Source: Tretioscincus oriximinensis (lineage: Eukaryota > Chordata > Lepidosauria > Squamata > Gymnophthalmidae). From it: DNA of 64,000 bases. The notes beneath the pieces were generated by a model that was given only the letters and a program-made list of their open reading frames with translations, had not been told where the DNA came from and ran no database searches. Position 1 is the first letter of the stretch; each line of letters begins with the position of its first letter. This document shows positions 23,395 to 33,264 of the stretch, piece after piece. A program made the position numbers and the translations under genes. The stretch is from positions 1,198,096-1,262,095 of the forward strand of contig JAJVDF010000221.1 in assembly GCA_022410635.1 (NCBI GenBank), read 5' to 3'.

Positions 23395-23575
23395 TGATGC
23401 GAAGATTTGAAGCACAGACTTGTTTTATACCTTTTGATTATGTCAATTATGACTTTTATTGCTGCTCTGATTTTACTTACATTTGCATTTTAAAGATTTG
23501 TTATCTAGCATGAAACCTTTGGCTGGATAGGAGTATATAAATATTTTAAATAAATAAATATATTAAAACTACAAC
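23395..23575 (+). mobile_element. Possible LINE 3' tail
   Basis: Ends in GGAGTATATAAATATTTTAA followed by ATAAATAAATA, similar in style to L2-like tails. No coding part is recognisable, so the assignment is weak. Confidence 0.3.
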
Positions 23576-23579
23576 TCAC

Positions 23580-26410
23580 TGAGCAATCATTGTAGTCTGC
23601 AAATAGCAAAAGCTCAATTTGAAATTCTACTTTTCATTTAGTTTTTGCTCTTTCTTGAATGGTTTTTATGAATGCAATATATTCTTATTTCCTGGTGAAC
23701 CGTTCCATTCCACAAGTTCCATTATCTTAGAAAAATATAAATATAAAAGATAAATAGCTGCTGATTGGTCCCAGTACCCCTGAAATAAAATAGCTTTCCC
23801 CTTTAAAAGCATTAAACTTGCAATTATCAGGAGTACAGAGCTTTCCTTCACATTAAAAAAAAAAGTTATAAACCAACTTCTTTCTAGGACTTACATTTCT
23901 CTTTTGAATAGAGCACAGTCAGTGGAGGAAATGTTAGAAGTTTTCCAGGAAAAGAACGTAGACTAGAACAAGTAGCATACTGTAAATTTAGCGACACTAA
24001 CTTACATGTGCTTTTATGAATGATTTCTTTATGTTAAACTTTTATAGCCTGATATTCAACTAAGTATCTCTAGGCTGAGCAAATTATTTATGCTTTATTA
24101 GATTATCCACCCTCATACAATGGACGAATCCTTGCACACCAATGCCCAAGAATTCTGGCAGGGGCAGGAGTGACATGTTGTGATGTCACTTTTGTCCCCT
24201 GATTCTGGAAAAGGTACCTCACTTCTGGGCTCTGATTCCGGACATGGTGCACAGCCGTGATGTCACTTCTGGTCCCACCCTTAAAGTCATGTCAAAGAAA
24301 TTCACATATGCTTGGTGCATAAGTAAAAGCTCCAAAACCTCACACACTATTGTGCACAGGGCAAGATTTCTGCCTAGAAAACTCTCACCACTGCAATTTT
24401 TTTGCTAGGGTTAATATAACACATAATCCGTCAATCCCTATAGCGATGCTGTATGTCCTCCATTCATTTTAATTGGACGTCAGGGATTATCAGCATCGTC
24501 TGGTTGATTGCACTGAATCCTTAAATGACAGCACTATATATCAATAGCAATCTGGGTAATTTGAAAACTAAACGGCTAATGAAATAAATATTTTATTATG
24601 ATTTGGAGTGATGGCTCACTAATGTATTTCAATTTGGAAAAGTATTCATTCTCTATTTTACAGACAAGCACTGTCAGAAACAGTTGAGGCTATTGAGCAA
24701 AGGAGTGTATGATGCTGAGCAATTGCAGTTGACTTTGTCAGGCGCTGACAACTGCCCCCCCTTTATAGTTTGCGGAGCTACGCCGAGAGAAGATTTCCTT
24801 ATAGTATTTACATTTCATCTTTACTCCAAAGACATTGTTATCTATTCCTCCATCTTATTCGCAAAGCCCCTTTACTTTTAAACCTTCTTCAGTCCTCAGG
24901 GATAAATTTAATTCATTTTTTAAAATAATATGTTTTATTTTATCACACACACCCCCAAAAAGACAAATGAACATACAAATTACAAATTGAGAAACACATT
25001 GAATATTTGATAAAATTTACCAGTCAAATAAATCATCATATTAGCTTATTGAATAATGGGAAAACCTCCCTGCATACATTTTGCCATGTTGATATGTCTC
25101 CCCGCCCCTCAATATATCTTTTAAACTTATTCCAGTGTTATCTTTGAACCATGGTGGTTTTCAACCCGTTATAAAACAAAGGTTTTCATTAACAAAGTCA
25201 AACTTCATAAGTTCAGTCAGATAATGTTGCCATCTACCTATGGACCATTTGAGTTCGTCTTTCCATCTGAATGTTCTTGTGAGAAATGCAGCTGTAATGA
25301 TCCGGTTGTATAAAAATTCATCAGAAGCAGAAATGACAGCAAATGACCAAACAACCATTTCTTGATAGGCCAATCAATCGAAAATCACATAATTATATCC
25401 ATGATGTTTTGGATGGCCTCCCAGAAAATTTTAAATCTATTTTGGTTAGGCTGAAAGATTCTTAATGATTGAATCCAGTCATTTATTGCCAACTTAGCAG
25501 AGACTCAAATCCAGGTCAACTTATATACCACTCTAACAGTTTGATCACTGTTATGGCTTGTGATCGTCAGGATAGAGCCTCTTATGTTTTAATACAGCTG
25601 GGCCCTGAGACACCCACAATCTCTTCCCAGTTCTCAATTGACCTTTATTTGTATTTACATGTATGACCTATTACGTATGCAAGCCTTTTATCCCATTTGT
25701 GGAATACTGCGCATATGCCTGAAATTCTGAATGCCTTGTGGCTATATACATGTGGAATCATTTGCTGTTTGCCACCAAAAAAGATCAGGTGTTGAAACGC
25801 ATCTGGCTTCCAGTAAACTATATTTTACATCTCGCGGACCCACAAGTTTTGGATTCTTCATGGACAATTTTATATACATTTTTATACTAGAGTGTTTTTA
25901 TTGTATTTCTCACCATTTTAGTTTGGTTGAGTTTTTATGTGATTATTATATAGATTGTATATTGCCACAGTATATTATATTTCCATTTGTGTATATTTGG
26001 TTCTGCTGTTTGTTGCTTTTTGGACATTTTTGGTTTTGCTGTAGTTTTTTTCTCCAGGTTGGGATTTTGTTTTTAGTTTATCTATGTTTTTAGATCATGT
26101 CAATTTTTTAAAAAATCAAATTGAGTTTCCATATACTTTTTAAAAATAGTACTCATTTAATTTATTAAAGATGCCTGGCATTATTATGTAGTAATCATGT
26201 GTACACTTACTTAGACTATCCTACTACCCTATATCTGAGGGAACATACATGGTTTTCCATTGGAGAGACCTGCTTTTTTTAAAAAAAAACAAACCCTGAG
26301 ATGTGTTCAGTATAGCTAAGAAAACATCAGGAAAGAAGAAAACATCACGCACTGATTTGTTACTAACACAGGCAGAGTATCACCCACTCTTAAGGTACAT
26401 CCCCACTCAC
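23580..26410. other. No gene seen
   Basis: AT-rich. The 120-codon frame at 25731-26093 is rich in Phe, Tyr, Cys and Leu because the DNA is T-rich; it shows no proper start context or domain. The stretch 24900-25460 could be an old antisense LINE 3' region, but I see no diagnostic motif. Confidence 0.4.
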
Positions 26411-26579
26411 GATATACTGTGAGTTGGATGTGATATCACCTTCTGTCTGCCCCATGAAGTGCTTTGCTGTCAAACAAGTAGCCATCGCATTTTATCCGAC
26501 TCAGGAGTGGACATTTCATAATATCCAAAAGAAAGCTGTATGTATAGCTAATCTCTCGAGACTTCAGGGCGAGACTAGC

Positions 26580-26810
26580 AGTTCATTAGCTCTTGGTTCG
26601 CAGAGATTGCTTGGGAATTGTTTGCAGGCTCCCCAAAAATGCTGGGGATTGTAGTCAGATAAGCACAGCAATGCCTTCTGGGGCTTTTCATGTGACGTGA
26701 TTGACATGCAAAGCGTCACAGCAGCTTGTAAGCATTAAGGTAACATGGGGGCAAGTGGTTAGCACATTTTTTTAAAGCAATACAAACCCTGTTGTGGGGA
26801 TTCGCCCTAA
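26580..26810 (+). mobile_element. Dispersed repeat F2, copy 2
   Basis: Shares CAGAGATTGCTTGGGAATTG, AATGCTGGGGATTGTAGTCA, AAGCACAGCA and CATTTTTTTAAAGCAAT with 21612-21860 in the same order. See that entry for interpretation. Confidence 0.6.
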
Positions 26811-27094
26811 GATTATGAACAGAAAATGGTGTATCTTCAAGATATGCTAATACCAATTGTTGTCATTTATTCTTGAAAATAGACATAAATAGAGAAAATT
26901 GCTTTCTACAGTTCATGCAAAAATATAGCATAAAATTGGAGATTTTTATGTTCTAACAAGTCCTTAAATAAATTTTAACATTTTGCCACTTAAGCATCAA
27001 ACATTTGCTATAAATATCCATTTGTACAGCACCAAATCAGTTTACTGCAGAAATAGTAATACAAAACATTATTTTAAATATTATATACTTCAGG

Positions 27095-27300
27095 TTCAGG
27101 ATGCAGTTATTCTGCATTAGGTCTTATTCTGAATTAAATCTTGGAATAAGGCGACCAGTCACCTGCATGCTAAACTATCATCGGGCTGCAAGTCTCAATT
27201 CCAAAATATACTGCTCAAAACAATTAAGGGAACACTTTAACATAACATAAATGTTCCTTAATTGTTTTGAGCAGTATATAATTCCGAATGAGGCCCAGCA
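27095..27300. mobile_element. Palindromic element P1, copy 3, interrupted by a Tc1-type MITE
   Basis: GCATTAGGTCTTATTCTGAA and GGAATAAGGCGACC at the left, and CCGAATGAGGCCCAGCA at the right, are P1 words. The element is split by the 64-bp hairpin at 27211-27274, which is therefore younger. Confidence 0.5.
27211..27274. mobile_element. 64-bp Tc1/mariner-type MITE (perfect TA duplication)
   Basis: CTGCTCAAAACAATTAAGGG at the left mirrors the right end TTAATTGTTTTGAGCAG with one base difference further in. TA lies directly outside on both sides (27209-27210 and 27275-27276). The CTGCTCAAAA terminus is characteristic of a Tc1-like group widespread in vertebrates. The element is all stem with a loop of about 10 nt, comparable in design to human MADE1, which gave rise to microRNA precursors. 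Confidence 0.85.
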
Positions 27301-27309
27301 AAACTAAAC

Positions 27310-29620
27310 AACAAAAAAACTTCACTGTTCATCCTGATCTCAGGAGATGCTTCCCCTTCCTTGAAATTCTCTTTATTGAAATGAAGAAACCTTTAAGGGT
27401 AATGCTAAGGTAATTTCTCATTGGTTCTGCTCTTTGATTTGTGAACATGCTTTGTGTTCTCACTCTGCAATTAGGAAAGACAAATCCTTCATCATGCTAT
27501 AATAGTGTGACCAAAAACCCCATCCAGAAGCAATCTATCTCTGTAGAGAGGGGTTTTCTTCACACTATTATGGCATGGTGGAAGATTTGCCTCACCTTAT
27601 TAAAGACCAATATTGGACACAGACCCTAGTCCTTTTATGCTGTTTCTGTAGCACAACGTGCTATCTTCTCATCATGAGGGAGTCAACTCACAGAACTGTG
27701 GTATCTTTTGAGAGTTCCACTCCATCACAAAATTCTTTTCAGCAAGGCAAAATGACAGGAAAACATTACTTTTAAAAAATTAAAACCCCACCCCTATCAG
27801 CCCCAAGCCTCTGAGGTTTTTAAACTGAGTATTTTCTGCTCTTTGTATTCATCTGCCAGGTAATGGGGGGGCGGGGCGGGGGGAGCAGCAGCCAATGTCA
27901 GAAGAGAAACAGGGCTTCTTGGGAGCTGTAGGCTCCCACAGCATCATGGAATTTTTAATCAAATAAATGAAGAAGAAAAGTTTTTTGCTGTATATGCTAC
28001 AGGTTCTTTGTAAGTTTCTTTTTAGAGATTTCACTACAAAGCTCAATAGTCTGGATGTAGCCAGAATGGGCCAGAATGAGAATACCAGTTTTTGCGCAAT
28101 AGGAATGATTTTTACAAACTTTAGAAATATTTCAATTATTCTACAAAATCCTATGTGCTTATTTAGGAAAGGTTTGGTACCTGACAGCAACCATATGTTT
28201 TTACTATTGTTTTTTATTATTCAATATGTAGAAGAGGACCTGCTGAGAATCAATGGAAATTTGCAAACTATTAGAAAGAATATGACAGGAGATGCATCTG
28301 TGTGGGAGAAAGAAGAAAATACATTCTTGAACCTGTAATTGTGACTCCTACACTGTTTCTTTCAACTATCTTACAGCGACTGTATTTATAATTCTGCATC
28401 CATTTGAGGACAACTCTTTTTTTACAACAGTAGTTAGTGATCTCAGAAATAGATTTTTGATTTTCAGAAAAAAAGTAAAAGTGGTATTAGTGGAATGTCT
28501 TTTTTAAAAAATAATTGATGCTGGATTATTTTTCTCAGTAGAAGAAAGACATTCTGCTGATCTGAATGAAAGTGGATCCATTAAGGCAGTTCAAATAATC
28601 TGTGGGCATTAACAGTTACACTATAAATATTTTTTTTTACTTTCAAAGGAACAAAATACATAGCTATTGCAATACATCAATCTCGAATCCAATCATTAGC
28701 TGAAATAAATTAACAGCTAAATACTTTATGTACATGGCATAATAAATTTCATCCAGAATAGGAATCCTCAAGATTTGTACTGATGAATAATGTGGTTGAA
28801 GTTAACATGCAAAGCTTAGATTTAGGCTGTGTCTCCTCCCATCTGTACAAATCTTGTGAGAAATGTCACGGGCAGAAACATCTCCCCATTCATCAACACC
28901 ATGGAGGATGAGACCACCAAAATGATTTTTTTGTTTCTACTGTAACTTTTGTATCCCACATTTTAGCTGGATATCACAAAGTGTGTCACAACATATGGTA
29001 AATTCTAAAACATATTTAAAATATGACCCACTGAATCTGGCAGGACTATGTTTAGAATGTCTAGGAATCAAAGGTCCACATAAAGATATGTGCTTTAACC
29101 AGGTCCTGAAGACTACATAAGAGAGGCACGTATCTTACTTTCACTGAGTGGCTATTCCATTGCTAGGGCTATAGAGAAGTTTTCTTGCATGCCACAAATG
29201 CTTTTGTAATCCTAAAACATGGGAAAGTCTATATGAGGAAAATCACTCTTTTCTGGCTTGCAGATATTCATATTCTTCAAAGAAGCATCCTCACCCTTGT
29301 CTGCTTGCCCAGACACCTCTTGTTGGTTGTGTGGATACTACTGTATCCTAAAAAAAACACAGGGAGAAAATCCTTCTCCAGAGGCACCAAGACTCAAAGA
29401 CTATTAGAGCTGATGCAGAGCAGTGTAACCAGAACACTAGAAACATTGTTCTTTCTGGGGGAGGAGCAGAGGGGAGATAATTCATGCACACTTTGATCAT
29501 AATTTCAGCAACGCAACAATTTTTGGGGGAGCATGCAGTTCATTAATAAAAATTTGAGAAAGGATGTAGTTTGAATGTATGAAATTAAACCCTTTTGGAA
29601 ACTAGACAGGTTCAGTTCAA
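27310..29620. other. No gene seen
   Basis: AT-rich. Frames of 100-123 codons at 27967-28338 and 29185-29496 have no recognisable domain; the first is opposed by an overlapping minus-strand frame of 113 codons. A G/C-rich patch at 27866-27890 is simple sequence. Confidence 0.4.
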
Positions 29621-29624
29621 TGAA

Positions 29625-29677
29625 TGGCTTTTTCTGCACTGGGCCTTATTCTAAGTCAGTCTTGCATTGGGTCTTAT
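29625..29677. mobile_element. P1 terminal fragment
   Basis: TTTTTCTGCACTGGGCCTTA followed by TTCTAAG matches the P1 terminus. It is cut off by the CR1 insertion that starts at about 29678. Confidence 0.5.
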
Positions 29678-30705
29678 ATTGTCCCTATCTTCAAAAAGGG
29701 GAAAAAGGTGGAACCAGGAAACAACAGGCCAGTGAGTCTGACTTCAATACCAGGAAGTTATAAAGCACAAACAGAATGGGAGGACCAGCAAAGGAGCTAG
29801 CAGCACTTTGAGACTAACTTGAGAAAAGTGGTTGGCATAAGCTTTCGTAGACAGGTCTACTTCTTCAGATGCTGAAGAAGTAGACCTGTCTACGAAAGCT
29901 TATGCCAACCACTTTTCTCAAGTTAGTCTCAAAGTGCTGCTAGCTCCTTTGCTGGACTTTCTGCTAGACTAACACGGCTATTTCTCTGAAATTGACTAGA
30001 ATGGGAGGAATATGTCTGAGCAGCAGCACAGGTGAAAAGGACTTGGGTGTATTGGTAAATCACAGACTAAACATGAGTCAACAGTGTGAAGCAGCTGCAA
30101 AAAAGGCAAACACAATCCTGGGGTGTAGTAAGATGAGCATAGAATCTCGACCACGTGAAGTAATTATTCCTCTCTACAGTACTTTGGTAAGACCATCCTT
30201 GGAATACTATGTTCAGTTTTAGGGGACCCAATTTAAAAAGGACATTGATAAACTAGAGCAAGTTCAAAAGAAGAGTTACAGGGATGGTGAGTGGTCTGGA
30301 AACCATGTCCTATGAGGAACGGTTAAAAGATTTAGGGATGTTTAGTCTGCAAAAGAGAAGACTAAGAGGAGACTTGATTGCTGTGTACAAATATCTGAAG
30401 GGCTGCCACAGAGCAGAGGGATCAGCATTGTTTTCACTGGCACATGGAAGGACTAGAAACAATGGAATGAAACTGCAGGGGAGTAGATTTAGGTTAGATA
30501 TCAGAAAGAACTTTCTAACAGTCAGGGTGATAAACCAATGGAACAGGTTGCCATAGGAGGTGGTGAGTTCGTCTTCGCTGGAAATCTTCAAACAGAGACT
30601 GGACAGTCAGCTGTCTAGGATGGTTTAATGAATCCTGCATTGAGCAGGAGGTTTGACTCGATGGCCCTGGAGGTCCCTTCCAACTCTATGATTCTATGAT
30701 ATTGT
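29678..30705 (+). mobile_element. CR1 LINE, subfamily A (ATTCTATGAT tail), internally deleted and split by a fold-back
   Basis: The 5' part encodes VPIFKKGKKVEPGNNRPVS, the classic early reverse-transcriptase motif. After an internal deletion it continues from about 30000 with SSSTGEKDLGVLVNHRLNM, QQCEAAAKKANTILGC and PLYSTLVRPSLEY, the conserved C-terminal part of the CR1 ORF2 reverse transcriptase. A second frame (30284-30556) covers YEERLKDLGMFSLQKRRLRG and the WNRLP end, so there is a frameshift near 30225-30290. The 3' UTR has GATGGCCCTGGAGGTCCCTT and ends in TTCTATGATTCTATGAT. It is dead: deletion, frameshift and stops. The fold-back element at 29785-29997 lies inside it. Confidence 0.9.
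29785..29997. mobile_element. Perfect fold-back element, family F1, inserted in CR1 with a 12-bp duplication
   Basis: The arms 29785-29868 and 29872-29955 are perfect reverse complements (84 bp each) around a 3-nt spacer. Beyond the right arm the element continues with TAGACTAACACGGCTATTTC and TCTGAAATT. The flanks carry AGAATGGGAGGA at 29773-29784 and again at 29998-30009, and that sequence belongs to the CR1 host, so the insertion site is exact. Words such as ACGAAAGCTTATGCC and GACTAACACGGCT belong to a repeat common in reptile genomes; I cannot name its class. A 12-bp duplication is longer than usual for cut-and-paste transposons. No coding capacity. Confidence 0.85.
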
Positions 30706-30714
30706 TCATCCATC

Positions 30715-30795
30715 ATAGTCTATACTAGCATGTGGATAGCAGGCCTATTTTGAGATATAATCTAGAATAAGTCCCAGTGCAGAAATGAGCAAAAA
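30715..30795. mobile_element. P1 fragment
   Basis: CATAGTCTATACTAGCATGT, GGATAGCAGGCC, GAGATATAATCTAGAATAAG and CCCAGTGCAGAAA follow one another in the same order as in other P1 copies. This is one half of the palindrome, directly after the CR1 end. Confidence 0.6.
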
Positions 30796-30799
30796 ATGT

Positions 30800-31700
30800 G
30801 GATTTCCCCCAATTTGTAGAGACTGAAGTTTACTCAGAGAGCACAATATAGTGGATCACAAGTGCCCTAATTAAACCATGCTTCACGTAAACAGTTTTGA
30901 AAAGGATTTTTGCACCCATCCGAAAACAGTCAGCTATTCTATGAGTTCTGAGTATTTATTGCCATTAAAACAAAGCATGCCTTATAGCTCTCAAACTAGT
31001 CCCAGATGATTGTTTATTTCAAATGACTGCAATTCAGATTGTCCTGGTATCAAATGTCAGATACTTAAGTGTTATTTCTCATTCCATGAAGTAAATCAAT
31101 ACATAGAGGAAAATGTAATCTAACTATTATTTGGGTCTAATTAACTATGCCTCATATGTAATCTGCACAGTACATTCTCAGCCTTGAAAATGTTCAGTGA
31201 AAAGACACTAAAAATAAACAGGAGGGTGACGATAGGAAGAACCCAGATGGTATTTTGTTCCTACATAATTGCACAGCATTTATTTTATGAAAATGTTATT
31301 AAGCCTTAATCAATCTGCTATAGAAAGTAATTACCATACCATTCATGAATTTGTTGTGTCAATTAGGCATACACAGGAAGAATTTTCAGTTTTTGGAAAG
31401 GAAGTGAGAAAAAAAGAAAAACTTTTGAGGTCAGTAGTATCTACAGAAATGCTCATAAAATATTACGCTATTGAATCAAAATGCATTCCAAAGACCTACT
31501 TCTAGGACTAAGAAAGACAAGTTATTCTAAGGTACTACACAGTTAAATAATTTAGGTTAAAAACTTTCTGAAGCATTTCATTTCTATTAACATTTGTTTA
31601 TTTCTACTCAGGAAGGTAACTTATAATGCTGGGTACAATAGCAAGATTACTATATGTTTCTGTAACTTTCATCTTGAGGCAGAGTTTATTTTCTGGCTGG
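30800..31700. other. No gene seen
   Basis: AT-rich; the 78-codon frame at 31269-31505 has no recognisable domain. Confidence 0.4.
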
Positions 31701-31710
31701 GCTGAATCAA

Positions 31711-31980
31711 TCAGTTTGGTGTGTGGTTAGAGTGTGGGACTCTTCTCTGGTAGTCTCTGGGTTCGATTCCCCACTCCTCCATGAAGTCAGCTGGGTGACC
31801 TTGGGCCAGTCACAGTTCTTTGAATTCTCTCAGCCCCACCTAATCCACAGGGTGTCTGTTGTGGAGAGAGCAACAAAAGCTATGTGCACCGCCCTATGGT
31901 AGGCCACCGCGAGACCTTTGGGTATATGGCAGGATATAAATACAAATAAATACATAAATACAAATAAATAAAAAAATAAA
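31711..31980 (+). mobile_element. tRNA-derived SINE with L2-like tail
   Basis: The head carries RNA polymerase III promoter boxes: an A box TGGTTAGAGTG at 31724-31734 and a B box GGTTCGATTCC at 31760-31770. A body with GGTGACCTTGGGCCAGTCAC follows, as in squamate tRNA SINEs. The tail, CGCGAGACCTTTGGGTATAT then GGCAGGATATAAATAC and AAATA units, closely resembles the 3' ends of the L2-like LINEs at 49.8 and 56.4 kb. This fits mobilisation by L2-encoded reverse transcriptase. It is not a functional tRNA gene. Confidence 0.85.
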
Positions 31981-32189
31981 TCCCATTTTGAAGATTGTTG
32001 TGACAGACGGCTGCTGTTCTGGCCTCTGAACTGAAGATGCAGTTTAAGGATATTTTAGTGACGTACTTGGAAACAATCTAACACCAGTCTAACACAGATG
32101 GTAGAGAATCAGTTATAGAACCCCCCTTGTATTTGTATGTTCAAAACTCTCCGTTTAATTTTCTGAGATATAATCTGTTTTAACATGGT

Positions 32190-32470
32190 GCCTTGCTAGG
32201 TACAGTTTACTTCTAGTGTAGGTTAAGGACTATTCGTGTAATCCACAACCAATGCCCCAGTCTCCAAAATCCAGGAACATTTCATTCTTGGCCTTTAAAA
32301 TTTCCAGGGGTGGATCCATTTTGGAACACACTGATTTGCAGCAGTACATCTGGTAGCACTTCTTAGTGAAGCAAGTCCCTTAATTCATAGGTGTGTCATC
32401 TACACACCTATGAATCCGTAATCTGGAATGCAAGCTTTGGGTCACATGTAGATTTCATTATTGAGAACTA
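32190..32470. repeat. Dispersed MITE-like repeat F3, copy 1, with internal hairpin
   Basis: CTTGGCCTTTAAAATTTCCA followed by GGGGTGGAT and AACACACTGA is shared with 60.9 kb (CTGGTCTTTAAAATTTCAGG, then GCACACTGA). Within it, ATTCATAGGTGTGT at 32383-32396 pairs perfectly with ACACACCTATGAAT at 32402-32415 over a 5-nt loop. Ends are not defined. Confidence 0.45.
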
Positions 32471-32794
32471 CTGGTAGATAGGGTAGGGTGCCATTTTGGA
32501 ATCCTAGTCAAGTCCATATCTCCAGTAAGGATAAAGATTGCAAGAAAGGATGAAGCATGCAGAGGTGAAGCCGCTGGACCCCTTCCTATACCAGACTACT
32601 GGTAAATGCAGAAAGAAGCATAGCCTGTCTCTATTATGTTGCTATAATAACTTTTTTTTAAAAGACAGATTGAGGGTAGTAGCATGTGAAACTAGTACTG
32701 TCATTCCAGCTCTAATCCCCATTAAGAGCCTTGGAAAAGATATTTTCAGTCTTTAATATGAAAACATATTTTCCCATTTTGTTTGCATGCATTC

Positions 32795-33260
32795 CACCAT
32801 GCATCTGACTGAGGTATATAAAATTATGTATGGGATAGATAAAATGAACAGAGAAAAATATTTTCTTTATCAGACAACACTAGAATCAGGGGGCAGTCTG
32901 TGAAGCTGATAGGCAGGAGTTAGGACAGGGAAGGAAAGTATTATTTTTACCCAGAGTGTCATTGATCTGCTGTCCAACTAGCAGTCTGGATAGCTTTAAG
33001 ATAGGATTAGATAAATTCATGGAAGCCAAGTGTATCAATAGATATTGGGATAGATGTCTTGATAATGCCTCTGGAGTGGAGCAAGGGGCTGTATTCCAGA
33101 AATGCCATTTGCAGGGAATTGAGAACAGGTTAAGGTTTTGCCTTCTTCTGTTTGAGAGTAGCCAGGTGCAATCAAGAGGCCACTATGTGAGATAGAATGC
33201 TGGACTAGATGGGCTGTGGTCTGATTCAGCTACGTTTCTCTTATATGCTTTTAAAAAGAA
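32795..33260 (+). mobile_element. CR1 LINE 3' part, subfamily B
   Basis: Encodes, with frameshifts, TEVYKIMYGIDKMNREKYFL, then SSLDSFKIGLDKFMEAKC, the C-terminal end of the CR1 reverse-transcriptase ORF. The 3' UTR contains ATGCTGGACTAGATGGGCTG and ends near CTCTTATATGCTTTT, a decayed CTTATGTTCTTATG tail. It is 5'-truncated and dead. Confidence 0.8.
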
Positions 33261-33264
33261 AACA

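Noticed and set aside
24900..25460. Antisense LINE-1 3' region
   Set aside because: The T/A bias and style fit, but no reverse transcriptase or tail motif could be identified, so it was left unclassified.
25731..26093. A 120-residue membrane-like protein
   Set aside because: Its hydrophobicity comes from T-rich DNA. There is no recognisable family or supporting context.
31711..31780. tRNA gene
   Set aside because: A and B boxes are present but no cloverleaf with a proper acceptor stem, and the sequence continues into a SINE body and tail. The same applies to the SINEs at 35.5, 57.2 and 60.1 kb.
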